Assembly: GCF_011927765.1 (NCBI RefSeq)
Contig: NZ_JAATJG010000003.1
Location: 62,001-126,000, forward strand
Reading direction: 5' to 3'
DNA from: Wenyingzhuangia aestuarii
GTDB taxonomy: Bacteria; Bacteroidota; Bacteroidia; Flavobacteriales; Flavobacteriaceae
DNA length: 64,000 bases
The position numbers and the translations under genes were made by a program. The notes beneath the pieces are model-generated. The model saw only the letters and a program-made list of their open reading frames with translations, did not search any database and was not told where the DNA came from. Below are positions 54,301-62,382 of the stretch, piece after piece. Each line of letters begins with the position of its first letter. The stretch's first letter is position 1.

Positions 54301-54496
54301 AAGCATCTTTTAACGTAGTTAACACACGCTGTTTCATTTCTGATGCTGCTTTGTTGGTAAACGTTATGGCTAATATTTTCTGAAATTCAAAATCGCCGGA
54401 AGTCAGCACAATTTTTAAATATTCTTTAACCAACGTAAATGTTTTACCACTACCTGCCGAAGCATTGTAAACTTTAAAAAAACTTTCTGAAATCAT
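51386..54496 (-). CDS. AddA-like UvrD/Rep helicase-nuclease
   Basis: I start at the ATG at 54496 (MISESFFKVYNASAGSGKTF); a frame extension to 54529 would run through the upstream terminator hairpin. The 1036-residue protein is a superfamily 1A helicase: Walker A ASAGSGKT (12-19), LAITFTNKAASEMKQR, FFIDEMQDTSELQW (Walker B), LVGDAKQSIYRWRGG, LTLNTNFRS, and IMTIHKSKGLEFPVVIFP. A C-terminal RecB-type nuclease domain has NIMDRIIF...IIDYKTG. This is the AddA (RecB-like) partner for end resection at double-strand breaks. The AddB-like gene is 2.4 kb downstream on the same strand. Confidence 0.9.
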   Translation of the reverse strand: MISESFFKVYNASAGSGKTFTLVKEYLKIVLTSGDFEFQKILAITFTNKAASEMKQRVLTTLKDASIEKENPIVEVLKTETGLSTTEIKEKSKRVLNNILHNYASFNIITIDSFTHKLIRTFSLDLGLPLDFEVEMDAEPLLEETIDLLVSRIGEDKELTETLVNYTLHQVNDDKSWNINASLIEVAKLLLNEENEIEVSKLVNTHLSDFQKLEKRLKKYLLDTEQAFKQVGEQSLGLIDENDITYSSFASGDLPNYFKKFLGSWMLKEEELAGKRLIGNMEKGVLYAKSKPKDPVKLADRDKIDLIQEELLTLYAISQKLCQDHLGQYFLVKKILKSLVPLAVLSHINKEFSNLKEENNFRLNSEFNRFISKQIKDQPVPFIYERLGEKFQYFFIDEMQDTSELQWQNLIPLIHNTLSQNKGGLMLVGDAKQSIYRWRGGKASQFVELSNENENQFFVEKEILTLNTNFRSYSNVINFNNQFFSFISSYLKQPTYQEIYDQEKNQGVNSKEGGYVKLEVFERDEEFEAHEFYSEKIYQQILDIEAKGFNRGDICVLTRKKTNGIAVADYLVSKGVEVISPDSLLLKNNQLVQFFIRFMRWLENNDDKEELIEILCFFKDHLGIQIPEHEFYETCIKANNIDELLVYLEVDFKLSEFFAQSLYDGVEYIIRAFKLQPIIDIFGQAFLDLVLQFQLKESGGLQSFLQYWNRKREKLTVEVSPSKNAVQIMTIHKSKGLEFPVVIFPFDLDTEYIQNEKVWYNTKGRELFQDFESFQIPVSSKLELYGAQGKEYLDKVNEEIQLDNFNLLYVALTRAEEQLFILCDTKNTKSNTVKNYSDYFKLFATEKGGELSYEVGNPERLSKVKDSEENWVLDDFLSIDKKENQIFVVQNQETEDEARLFGNLIHHAFEKIVSIKDVPLAFSYIDQQALSSQVSAKAKQIINNVVQHKDLVTYYKEGLEVFNERSFITQSGEVNIMDRIIFNHKEVTIIDYKTGVFNSQHQLQIENYGNVLSSMGYVVKNKFLVYCNDSIEIRIS

Positions 54497-54501
54497 AGCA
54501 T

Positions 54502-54537
54502 AAAAAAAGAGATTGTCTAAAATAGACAATCTCTTTT
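54502..54537 (-). terminator. Terminator after the TerB-like gene
   Basis: A 15-bp perfect stem (54505-54519 with 54523-54537; core GAGATTGTCTA) closes an AAA loop and ends in a T run on the minus strand. It lies between the TerB-like gene and the AddA-like start. Confidence 0.83.
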
Positions 54538-54557
54538 AATAAAGAGCTACATACAAT

Positions 54558-55001
54558 CTACTCTTTCGGAATTGTATTTGCTCTTTTAATTTCTTTGGTA
54601 AAAGTCTCCAAATCAGCTTTATTTTGAACTAACTCTACAGCTAATCTTACAACTTCTTCATGTGTTTCTATACGGAATCCAATACCAATAGCTAGTTTTT
54701 CTAACAATTTAATAGACAAGTCTAAAGATTCTTTCTCTACCAACAGCATATCTGTAAGTGTATAAAGCCTTTCTATTCTTTCCTCATAACCCGACGGAGG
54801 ATTCATAGGATACTGTTCTGGTTTACGAATAATACTTCTGTAAGCCAAATCGCTAATATTTAATTCTTCTTTTACTTTTTTAATCAATCTAATTTCATCT
54901 CTATTTAGTTTTCCATTAGATTTTGCAATTTTTACAATGTTAGCTAAGTGTCCCCTATTTTTCTTTTGAGATCCACTTAAAAATATATTTAATATTGACA
55001 T
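54558..55001 (-). CDS. TerB-like helical protein
   Basis: The 147-residue, mostly helical protein has a TerB/DnaJ-like-N-terminal layout: NIVKIAKSNGKLNRDEIRLIKKVKEELNIS in the first half and LTDMLLVEKESLDLSIKLLEKLAIGIGF in the second. TerB-family proteins are small metal-binding or scaffold proteins, best known from tellurite resistance, but most stand-alone members have no known task. It has its own terminator and no evident operon partner. The family call is by pattern only. Confidence 0.65.
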   Translation of the reverse strand: MSILNIFLSGSQKKNRGHLANIVKIAKSNGKLNRDEIRLIKKVKEELNISDLAYRSIIRKPEQYPMNPPSGYEERIERLYTLTDMLLVEKESLDLSIKLLEKLAIGIGFRIETHEEVVRLAVELVQNKADLETFTKEIKRANTIPKE

Positions 55002-55081
55002 ATTGTTTGTTGTTTTAGGTTGTTAACTAAATATAAGATTTTAGCCTTAATTATACAACTTCAAATAACATACCAATAGTT

Positions 55082-56242
55082 TTATCCTCTAAACAAAAAG
55101 AAGTTCTGCTTAATTCCCTCTAACTCTGCATTTTTATTATCAGAAATATAAGAAACAGCCTTATTTGTGAATTCTGCTCCTTTTGGGGTTAAACTAACTA
55201 CATCATTTTTAATCACAATCATATTGTTCTGATTAGCCAATCTTAACACCTTTCTAGCTAACTGACTTGTCCAATTTATATGTTCTTGTAAGTGGTTTAC
55301 ATTTCGTTCTTGCTCCTCTTCATGATTTGCAATATGCAGCATAAACACCAACATGGCTACCTCTGTTTTTTGTTGTTTTATTTTATACCACTGAGAAATA
55401 TATCCCTTGTCCGGAGCAAACAAATACACCATAAAAAACAACAAGCCTAAAACCGTAGCAATAGTTCCTGCAATAGAAGCATCTAAAAAATGAGCTATCC
55501 AATATCCTACTATAGATGCAAACACACCTAACAAAGCAGAGTACACCAACATTTTTTTAAGATTATTGGTTAACAAGTAAATACTTGCAGCAGGTACAAT
55601 CATAAAAGCCACTACTAAAATAGCTCCAATAGCATCAAAAGCCCCAACCGTAGTTACCGATGAAACCGTCATTAACCCATAGTGAATTCCAATAGGAGTA
55701 AAACCTAAAGAAGCTGCTAAACCTGCATCAAAAGTGGCTACTTTTAATTCTTTAAAAAACAAAATCAATAAAGAAATAGAAACCGTTAAAATAGTTCCAA
55801 TCATCCATAAAGATTTGGGTCCCATATCTATTCCATTGTACATCCATCTATCAAAAGGAGCAAAAGCAACTTCTCCTAATAAAACAGCATCTACATCTAA
55901 ATGAACATCTCCTGCATTACGAGCAATTAAAATAACTCCAATACTAAACATAGACGGAAACACCAATCCTATAGCTGTATCTTCTTTTACCAAACCTGTT
56001 TTCTGAATATATTCTACCAAAACAACAGTTAACACACCTGTTAACGTAGCCATTACAATTAACAAAGGCGATGCTAAATCTTGTGTAATAAAAAAACCCA
56101 GTACAATTCCTGGTAAAATAGAATGACTAATAGCATCGCTAATTAAAGCCATTTTTCTTAACACCAAAAACACCCCTGGCAAAGCACAAGCTACAGCCAC
56201 CAAACTCAAAATAATTTGTATTTCTAACTGTGCATTTGTCAT
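55082..56242 (-). CDS. Metal ABC transporter permease (TroD/ZnuB type) with C-terminal winged-helix extension
   Basis: The 386-residue protein has about eight hydrophobic helices of the ABC-3 permease family (FLVLRKMALISDAISHSILPGIVLGF, GAFDAIGAILVVAFMIVPAASIYLL). After about residue 275 a soluble extension of about 110 residues follows, with helices and a turn ending VVSLTPKGAEF, which looks like a winged-helix/DtxR-type domain. It overlaps the next permease gene by 4 bp and is the last gene of the operon. Substrate inferred from the binding protein: Mn, Zn or Fe. Confidence 0.88.
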   Translation of the reverse strand: MTNAQLEIQIILSLVAVACALPGVFLVLRKMALISDAISHSILPGIVLGFFITQDLASPLLIVMATLTGVLTVVLVEYIQKTGLVKEDTAIGLVFPSMFSIGVILIARNAGDVHLDVDAVLLGEVAFAPFDRWMYNGIDMGPKSLWMIGTILTVSISLLILFFKELKVATFDAGLAASLGFTPIGIHYGLMTVSSVTTVGAFDAIGAILVVAFMIVPAASIYLLTNNLKKMLVYSALLGVFASIVGYWIAHFLDASIAGTIATVLGLLFFMVYLFAPDKGYISQWYKIKQQKTEVAMLVFMLHIANHEEEQERNVNHLQEHINWTSQLARKVLRLANQNNMIVIKNDVVSLTPKGAEFTNKAVSYISDNKNAELEGIKQNFFLFRG

Positions 56243-57351
56243 AACTCTTGCGTATATAAGTTTTTAGCCGTGTTAAAACCTTTTTCTGTTAAAGACCAAT
56301 CACTTCTGTTCAACAAAATCAAATCTTCGGCTTGTAATCTTTTGAGACTTTTTTTAGTGTATCCCTGAAAATTATTTAGCAACTGAATTTTATGTGGATG
56401 CGAAATATCTTCGTGATCTTTTACCAAGTTATACATAAACATCAGAGTCTTCATCAACTTTAAATCGTTTCTATTTTTCCACAATTTAATTTGCTTAAAC
56501 AACAAACCTCTAATAGGAGAAAACACAAAAGAAAACACTACAAACAACGTAGCAATTAACACAATAACAGGTCCTGTAGATAAATTGTTTGCACTAGCAC
56601 TTATAGCCGTTCCTACCACTCCAGAGGTTGCCCCAAACAAACCAGCCAACATCACCATTTTTGCCAAACTGTTAGTCCATTGTCTAGCAGCAGCAGCAGG
56701 TGCCAACAACATGGCACTCATTAAAACCACTCCCACTGTTTGTAAACCCATTACAATAGCAATTACAATAAAAGAAGTAATTAAAGTATCTATAAACTTT
56801 ACATTAAACCCTAGGGTTTTGGTATAATCCGGATCAAATAGCACCATTTTAAATTCTTTCCAGAACAATAAAACAATTAACAATGAGATTCCTGCAATGG
56901 CCGTCATTAACCAAACATCGCTAGCCAATAAGGTAGCCGCTTGACCAAATAAATATTTTTCTAACCCCGATTGATTGGCATTGGGTAATTTCTGAATATA
57001 AGTTAGCAACAACATTCCAAACCCAAAAAAAGTAGACAGTACAATTCCCAAAGCAGTGTCTGCCTTTAAGTGTGTTTTAGATATAATTCCTTTAATAAAA
57101 ACCGCACTAACCAAACCACTAGCCAAAGCCCCTAACAATAATCCGTTATTACTTTTTACTCCTAAGACCAAAAATACAATAGCAATTCCGGGTAAGGATG
57201 CATGAGAAATAGCATCTCCCAACAAACTTTGTTTTCTTAACACAGCAAAACTACCCAACATACCACAAACAGCTCCTAAAACCGCTGTTCCTAGTGTAAT
57301 AATTTGCAAGGTGTAATCCTTTAACAGTAAATTTAAATATTCATTTATCAT
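56239..57351 (-). CDS. Metal ABC transporter permease (TroC/ZnuB type) with C-terminal winged-helix extension
   Basis: The 370-residue ABC-3 family permease ([49 protein letters not shown]) also has a C-terminal soluble domain of about 95 residues with [17 protein letters not shown] and WSLTEKGFN, again winged-helix-like. It is paralogous to the other permease. The gene overlaps both neighbours by 4 bp (ATGA-type junctions), so translation is coupled. Confidence 0.88.
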   Translation of the reverse strand: MINEYLNLLLKDYTLQIITLGTAVLGAVCGMLGSFAVLRKQSLLGDAISHASLPGIAIVFLVLGVKSNNGLLLGALASGLVSAVFIKGIISKTHLKADTALGIVLSTFFGFGMLLLTYIQKLPNANQSGLEKYLFGQAATLLASDVWLMTAIAGISLLIVLLFWKEFKMVLFDPDYTKTLGFNVKFIDTLITSFIVIAIVMGLQTVGVVLMSAMLLAPAAAARQWTNSLAKMVMLAGLFGATSGVVGTAISASANNLSTGPVIVLIATLFVVFSFVFSPIRGLLFKQIKLWKNRNDLKLMKTLMFMYNLVKDHEDISHPHKIQLLNNFQGYTKKSLKRLQAEDLILLNRSDWSLTEKGFNTAKNLYTQEL

Positions 57352-58094
57352 AACTTACCTTCTGTAATACTTGTCTTATAGTTAATTCCATAAGTTTTGG
57401 TCAAGTTATCATCGTTAAAAATTTGCGCTACAGGTCCTGTGGCAATCTTTTTTACATTTAAAAAGGTCACCCAATCAAAATATTCTGGAACGGTTTGTAA
57501 ATCATGATGTACTACAATAACCGTTTTTCCTGCTTTTCTTAATTCTTTTAAAATCTGAATAATCGCTTTTTCTGTGGTTGCATCTACTCCCTGAAAAGGT
57601 TCGTCCATAAAATAAATAGATGCGTTTTGCACCAAAGCTCTCGCCAAAAAAATACGCTGCTGCTGTCCTCCTGATAACTGAGAAATTTGTCGGTTCTGAA
57701 AAGGCAACATTCCCACTTTTTCCAAAGCTTCTAATGCTTGTTTTTTCTGAGTTTGCCCAGGTCTTTTAATCCATCCTAAAGAACCGTAAGTCCCCATCAT
57801 AACCACATCTAAAGCCGTGGTAGGAAAATCCCAATCTACACTTCCTTTTTGTGGAACATAAGCCACCAAGTCTCGTTGTTTTTTATAAGGTTTTCCGTAC
57901 ACCGTTACCGATCCTGCCAAGGGTTTTATAATATCTAAAATAGCTTTTAACAAAGTAGATTTTCCCGCTCCGTTTGGCCCAACAATAGCCATTAAAACTC
58001 CCTCCGGAATTTGCAAATCAATATCCCAAAGTACCGGTTTGTAATTATACGCTACTGTTAAATCATCAATAGCAATGGCAATTTTTTGTTCCAT
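57348..58094 (-). CDS. Metal ABC transporter ATP-binding protein
   Basis: 248 residues: Walker [10 protein letters not shown] (about 39-47), Q-loop [15 protein letters not shown] typical of Mn/Zn importers of the TroB/MntB type, signature LSGGQQQR, Walker B IYFMDEP, and the H-loop VVHHD. It powers metal import through the two permeases that follow. A 221-bp gap holding a dispersed repeat separates it from the binding-protein gene. Confidence 0.95.
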   Translation of the reverse strand: MEQKIAIAIDDLTVAYNYKPVLWDIDLQIPEGVLMAIVGPNGAGKSTLLKAILDIIKPLAGSVTVYGKPYKKQRDLVAYVPQKGSVDWDFPTTALDVVMMGTYGSLGWIKRPGQTQKKQALEALEKVGMLPFQNRQISQLSGGQQQRIFLARALVQNASIYFMDEPFQGVDATTEKAIIQILKELRKAGKTVIVVHHDLQTVPEYFDWVTFLNVKKIATGPVAQIFNDDNLTKTYGINYKTSITEGKL

Positions 58095-58105
58095 TTTTTT
58101 TTATT

Positions 58106-58232
58106 TGGGGTGTTTCCCTTCCCGAAACTTCGGGAGGGTCGTGCTTTCCTTACTCGCTTTTAAAGACTCTCGACTCCGCTCGAGCATCTTTAAAGAGCTC
58201 AAACAGGCCAGTCAATCACTAACACTTTTATG
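58106..58232. repeat. Dispersed non-coding repeat, copy 2, inside the metal-transport operon
   Basis: Same orientation and same conserved blocks as 30395-30512: GGGTCGTGCTTTC plus TACTCGCTTTT (about 58135-58161) and AAAGAGCTCAAACAGGCC plus TCAATCACTAACAC (about 58192-58225). The cores differ but are again palindromic: a CCCGAAACTTCGGG hairpin (58121-58134), and a larger hairpin from CTTTTAAAGA (about 58157-58166) and TCTTTAAAGAG (about 58188-58198) around CTCGACTCCGCTCGAG. It fills most of the gap between the ATPase and binding-protein genes. Confidence 0.68.
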
Positions 58233-58315
58233 ATTTATCAATTAATTCTCACTTAACATCTAGTTCTTGACTATGCTTGAACACCTATTTAATTTTATAA
58301 AAACTCAATTAAGTC

Positions 58316-59227
58316 TTACTTTAATGCATTTACAATAGTATTTACATTGTAACGAAACATTCCTATATAATTTCCCATTTCGTCGCTTGGATTCCCCAAA
58401 GCATCCGAAAATAATTCTCCACCAATAACTACCGTATGCCCTTTAGAATTTACCGATGCCTGTAAAGCTTCTACCGTTCTTTTAGGAACTGAACTTTCTA
58501 CAAAAATGGCTCTTACTTTGTTTTCTATAATAAAATCAGAAATACGTTGTACATCTTTAACTCCAGCTTCTGTAGCAGTAGACAATCCTTGCAATCCTAC
58601 TACCTCAAAATCAAATTCTTTTCCAAAATAAGAAAAGGCATCGTGTGCTGTTACTAAAATTCGCTTCTCTACAGGTAATTCCTCTATTTTAGTCTTTACC
58701 TCTGTTTCTAAAGCTGTTAATTTTGCCAAATAATCTGCTCCATTTTTTTGATACACTAACTTATTTTCTGGATTTTCTTTAATCAAAGCTTCCGTTAATT
58801 TAGTGGCAATTGTTTTCCAATTCTGAATAGAAAACCAAATATGCGGATCGTGAGAACTTGCAAACGCTTCTGAATTAATGATTTGTTCATGAGCTAAAAA
58901 ATCACCCAAAGCAATGGTCTTTTTCCCTACCTGATTCATTTTTTCAAAAACATCTACCAACTTTCCTTCTAAATGCAAACCGTTGTAAATAATTAAATCG
59001 GCACTGGTTAACTTAGAAACATCTCCCTCTGAAGCTTTGTACAAATGAGGATCTACTCCTGCTCCCATAATTCCTTTTACCTCAATAGCATCTCCTCCAA
59101 TAGTTTTTACCAAATCGGTAATCATGGTGGTAGTGGTTACTACCGTAAACTTTAAATTGTTTGTTTTTTCTGCAGGTTTACAAGCTACAAAACAGATGGC
59201 AACTACAATTGCTATAATTTTTTTCAT
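58316..59227 (-). CDS. Metal ABC transporter substrate-binding lipoprotein (TroA/ZnuA/MntA type)
   Basis: 303 residues: lipobox FVAC (Cys16) and a cluster A-I solute-binding fold. The metal ligands line up with TroA: His61 (VDPHLY), His129 (DPHIWFS), His195 (TAHDAF) and Asp275 (FSDALG). There is no long His-rich loop of the ZnuA kind, and the three-His/one-Asp set suits Mn or Zn. It follows the DtxR-family gene by 1 bp, so it is expressed with its regulator. Mn, Zn and Fe remain open. Confidence 0.92.
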   Translation of the reverse strand: MKKIIAIVVAICFVACKPAEKTNNLKFTVVTTTTMITDLVKTIGGDAIEVKGIMGAGVDPHLYKASEGDVSKLTSADLIIYNGLHLEGKLVDVFEKMNQVGKKTIALGDFLAHEQIINSEAFASSHDPHIWFSIQNWKTIATKLTEALIKENPENKLVYQKNGADYLAKLTALETEVKTKIEELPVEKRILVTAHDAFSYFGKEFDFEVVGLQGLSTATEAGVKDVQRISDFIIENKVRAIFVESSVPKRTVEALQASVNSKGHTVVIGGELFSDALGNPSDEMGNYIGMFRYNVNTIVNALK

Positions 59228-59228
59228 T

Positions 59229-59900
59229 CTAATTTTTATTTTGTTTTACATACAAATTGCTAGAAATTTGCTGTGATATAGATATTTTTTGCCCCTCAAT
59301 TAATAACAACATAGAATTATCAAAATCTTCTTTGTGCAATACTTTTATCTCAACTCCTAGCTTGATATCCGCATTGTCTAAATACTTTAAAAAAGCACTA
59401 GAACTATCTTTTACACCTACAATTTTACTTTCTTCATTAATTTTTAAAGAAGACAAAACCGTAATATTTCTTTTGATAAAATTCCCGTCTTTATCTGGAA
59501 TAGGATCTCCGTGTGGATCGTATCTAGGAAAATCTAAAAAGGCATCCAAGCCATCTGTTAACTTTCTAGACTTTACATGCTCTAACTGCTCTGCAACTTC
59601 GTGAACCTCATCCCATTGAAAACCTAAATGACGAACCAAAAACACTTCCCAAAGTCTATGTTTTCTAATAACATGCACTGCAATGTCTTTTCCTGTAACG
59701 GTTAAAGATACTCCTTGGTATTTTACATAATCCACCAACTGTTTTTCAGCCAATTTTTTAATCATATCTGTTACCGATGAAGCCTTGGTTTCCAGCCTCT
59801 CCGCTATTTTATTTGTACTTACAGGTTTGTTAGCTACAACAAACAAGCTATAAATAGCTTTTAAGTAATTTTCCTCTGTTTGTGATAAATCGAATTTCAT
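59229..59900 (-). CDS. DtxR-family metal-dependent repressor (MntR/TroR-like)
   Basis: 223 residues. The winged helix is at 7-70 (TEENYLKAIYSL, IAERLETKASSVTDMIKKLAEKQLV). The dimerisation and metal-binding helices follow (HVIRKHRLWEVFLVRHLGFQWDEVHEVAEQLEHV, then DPHGDPIP) and a C-terminal FeoA-like SH3 domain (about 150-223). It should repress metal uptake when Mn(II) or Fe(II) is abundant. It is the first gene of the binding-protein/ABC operon and is divergent from a TonB-dependent receptor. A palindrome at 59945-59964 between them fits a DtxR-type operator. Confidence 0.93.
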   Translation of the reverse strand: MKFDLSQTEENYLKAIYSLFVVANKPVSTNKIAERLETKASSVTDMIKKLAEKQLVDYVKYQGVSLTVTGKDIAVHVIRKHRLWEVFLVRHLGFQWDEVHEVAEQLEHVKSRKLTDGLDAFLDFPRYDPHGDPIPDKDGNFIKRNITVLSSLKINEESKIVGVKDSSSAFLKYLDNADIKLGVEIKVLHKEDFDNSMLLLIEGQKISISQQISSNLYVKQNKN

Positions 59901-59905
59901 TATTA

Positions 59906-59913
59906 CAAATATA
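59906..59913 (-). promoter_or_regulatory. -7 element (TATATTTG) 5 nt upstream of the DtxR-family gene
   Basis: An exact TAnnTTTG match on the minus strand is followed by TAATA and the start codon at 59900. The winged-helix domain begins at once in the protein, so the start cannot move far downstream. A leaderless or near-leaderless mRNA is likely. Confidence 0.45.
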
Positions 59914-59944
59914 TAAATTTAAACAACATAAATTATTAAAAATA

Positions 59945-59964
59945 TTTTTAGACTTATCTAAAAA
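59945..59964. promoter_or_regulatory. Candidate DtxR-family operator (TTTTTAGA-CTTA-TCTAAAAA)
   Basis: Two perfect 8-bp arms, TTTTTAGA and TCTAAAAA, flank a 4-bp spacer. The TTAG...CTAA core is the hallmark of DtxR/IdeR/MntR-type sites. It lies between the regulator gene and the receptor gene and ends 6 bp before the receptor's -7 element, so a bound repressor would block that promoter and could affect both genes. Confidence 0.6.
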
Positions 59965-59970
59965 ATTATA

Positions 59971-59978
59971 TAGATTTG
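59971..59978 (+). promoter_or_regulatory. -7 element (TAGATTTG) of the second TonB-dependent receptor
   Basis: An exact TAnnTTTG match lies 28 bp before the receptor start. The palindromic operator occupies the spacer and -33 region. Confidence 0.5.
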
Positions 59979-60006
59979 CTTAAAAATAATTTCATCAATA
60001 AAAAAA

Positions 60007-62322
60007 ATGAAGATATCCGTTTACCTATTTACTTTTCTATGTTGCTTATTTACACACGCACAACACAGTCACATAAAAGGAATTGTTAGCGCTACCAACC
60101 AACCTGTACTTGCTACCATTAGTATAAAAAACACAAATCAAAATACTAGCACCAATATTAATGGGAAATATCACTTAGATATTACAGAAGGAAATCATCT
60201 TTTAGTCATTAATGCAATTGGTTACAAAACCAAAGAAGTCCGTGTTTCTATAGCTAAAAACGAACAAAAAATCATTAACATTAACTTAAAAGAAGATGTT
60301 TTAGGCTTAGACCAAGTTGTAGTAACGGCTACTAGAGGTTATTTAAACAGAAAAAAAGCTCCTGTAATTGTAACCGTTACCGATGCTAGAGTTTTAGAAG
60401 CCACACAAGCCGTAAGTTTATCCGAAGGACTGAATTTTCAACCCGGATTAAGAATGGAAACCAACTGCCAAAACTGTGGAACTTCCGAAGTAAAAATGAA
60501 TGGTTTAAACGGTTCTTACACTCAAATATTAATAGATAGCAGACCTGTATTTAGTGCTTTAAACAGCGTGTACGGATTAGATCAAATTCCGGCAAACATC
60601 ATCAAACAAATAGAAGTGATCCGTGGTGGTGGTTCTGCATTGTACGGTTCTAATGCTATTGCCGGAACTATTAACATTATCACCAAAGATCCATCAGAAA
60701 ACAGTTTTTCTGTAGGTAGTAATTTGGCACTAATTGGAGGAAATACCCAAGACAAAACCATCACATTTAACGGAACGGTAATTAACCAAGATTTTGATAC
60801 TGGAATAGCTCTTTTTGGAATGAAACGAAAAAGAGAAGCTTTTGATGCTGACAATGATGGATTTACCGAAATTACCGAAATGGAGAACACTTCTTTTGGC
60901 CTAAAAGCTTTTAACAGACCTACTGATAGAAAAAAAATTACAGCTGAATTTAACGCAAATAACGAATACCGAAGAGGGGGAAACAACTTAAACCTTCTTC
61001 CTTTTTTAGCTGATGTTACTGAGCAAATAGCATCTACCGTAATTTCTGGAGGCCTTACCTACGAGTATTTAAACCCAAACTTAAAAGACAATTATTCCGT
61101 TTACGCATCTACATCTGTTTCTAAAAACAAAAACTTTTACGGAGGATTGGCCGGTAGCAATCCAACCGGAGAAAACATTAAAGAAAGTATAGAAGGTTTT
61201 GGGAAATCTAAAGACATTACTTTTGTTACAGGAACTCAATATGCTCATAAATTTGACCAATTTTTAAACAACACAGGAACTTTTACAGGAGGAGTAGAAT
61301 ACAAATACAATAGTATAGATGATCGTAAAGAAAACCCAGATTTTGAACCTATTTTACAAACCACTCATTTAATAGGAATCTATGCACAACAAGAATGGAT
61401 AGTAAACAACAAACTTAGAATACTAGGAGGCTTAAGAGGAGATATTCACAATTTGGCAGAAGAAACAATTGTTACAAATCCAAGAGCTAACATTTTGTAC
61501 AGCATCAACAAAAACTTAAGATGGAGAACTAGTTATGCCAAAGGATTTAGAGCTCCGCAAATTTATGGAGAAGATGTGCATGCCTCTTTAGCTGCTGGAG
61601 AAATTAGTAGAATTAGAAATGCCGATGGATTAAAATCAGAAACATCACATAGTTTTTTAACCTCTTTAGACTGGAGCAAAGAATTAGAAAACGGAGATTT
61701 TTCTTTAGTAACCGAACTCTTTTACACCAAACTTAACGATGCTTTTGCACTAGAACAAGGAACAGAAACTACTCCTGATTCTGGAATTTTTGAATGGATT
61801 AGAAGCAATTCTGACGGAGCTAAAGTATATGGAATAAATATTGAATTAAAATACGCACCCAATTCAGATTGGATTTTTCAGGCAGGAGCAACCTTGCAAA
61901 GAGCTTTATTTAATAACAAAATTGAATGGTCGGAAGAAGAACCAGATCAAGCAACTAAAGAGTTTAACAAAACGCCAAAAGTTTATGGTAATTTTATAGC
62001 TACCTATGCTCCTACCAAAGCATTTCAAAACAATTTATCTGGAGTATTTACAGGCCCTATGCATGTACAGCATTTAGCAGGATACATTCCTACAGACAAG
62101 CTAGAAAAATCACCCTCCTTTTTTGAATTGAATTGGAAATCTTCTTACCAATTTTTTGTTGACACACATAAACACACTTATTTTGAAATTTCTAGTGGAA
62201 TTCAAAACCTATTTAATGCGTATCAAAATGATTTTGACCAAGGAGTAAACAGAGATGTAACTTATATTTATGGACCACAAAGACCTAGAACGTTTTTTGT
62301 TGGGCTTAAATTTGGAATTTAA
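60007..62322 (+). CDS. TonB-dependent receptor, metal-regulated, with Cys-x2-Cys plug motif
   Basis: The 771-residue protein has a signal peptide (about 1-19), a carboxypeptidase-like domain (about 21-97), a plug (about 105-235) with METNCQNCGTSEVKMNGLNGSY carrying Cys154 and Cys157, the QIEVIRGGGSALYGSNAIAGTINIITK block, and a barrel ending in an aromatic strand (RPRTFFVGLKFGI). This CQNCG-type plug recurs in Bacteroidota receptors placed with metal-regulated genes. Divergent orientation from the DtxR regulator and its ABC importer suggests that it brings the same metal, free or chelated, across the outer membrane. Haem or siderophore cannot be ruled out. Confidence 0.88.
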   Translation: MKISVYLFTFLCCLFTHAQHSHIKGIVSATNQPVLATISIKNTNQNTSTNINGKYHLDITEGNHLLVINAIGYKTKEVRVSIAKNEQKIININLKEDVLGLDQVVVTATRGYLNRKKAPVIVTVTDARVLEATQAVSLSEGLNFQPGLRMETNCQNCGTSEVKMNGLNGSYTQILIDSRPVFSALNSVYGLDQIPANIIKQIEVIRGGGSALYGSNAIAGTINIITKDPSENSFSVGSNLALIGGNTQDKTITFNGTVINQDFDTGIALFGMKRKREAFDADNDGFTEITEMENTSFGLKAFNRPTDRKKITAEFNANNEYRRGGNNLNLLPFLADVTEQIASTVISGGLTYEYLNPNLKDNYSVYASTSVSKNKNFYGGLAGSNPTGENIKESIEGFGKSKDITFVTGTQYAHKFDQFLNNTGTFTGGVEYKYNSIDDRKENPDFEPILQTTHLIGIYAQQEWIVNNKLRILGGLRGDIHNLAEETIVTNPRANILYSINKNLRWRTSYAKGFRAPQIYGEDVHASLAAGEISRIRNADGLKSETSHSFLTSLDWSKELENGDFSLVTELFYTKLNDAFALEQGTETTPDSGIFEWIRSNSDGAKVYGINIELKYAPNSDWIFQAGATLQRALFNNKIEWSEEEPDQATKEFNKTPKVYGNFIATYAPTKAFQNNLSGVFTGPMHVQHLAGYIPTDKLEKSPSFFELNWKSSYQFFVDTHKHTYFEISSGIQNLFNAYQNDFDQGVNRDVTYIYGPQRPRTFFVGLKFGI

Positions 62323-62382
62323 ACATCCAAATTTAAAATATATATACTATTTTAAATACTAGTTTATAAGCATTAAAACAAT

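Noticed and set aside
54497-54529. Upstream ATG for the AddA-like gene
   Set aside because: The added codons are encoded by the hairpin that terminates the TerB-like gene; the ATG at 54496 places the Walker A at residue 12 as expected.
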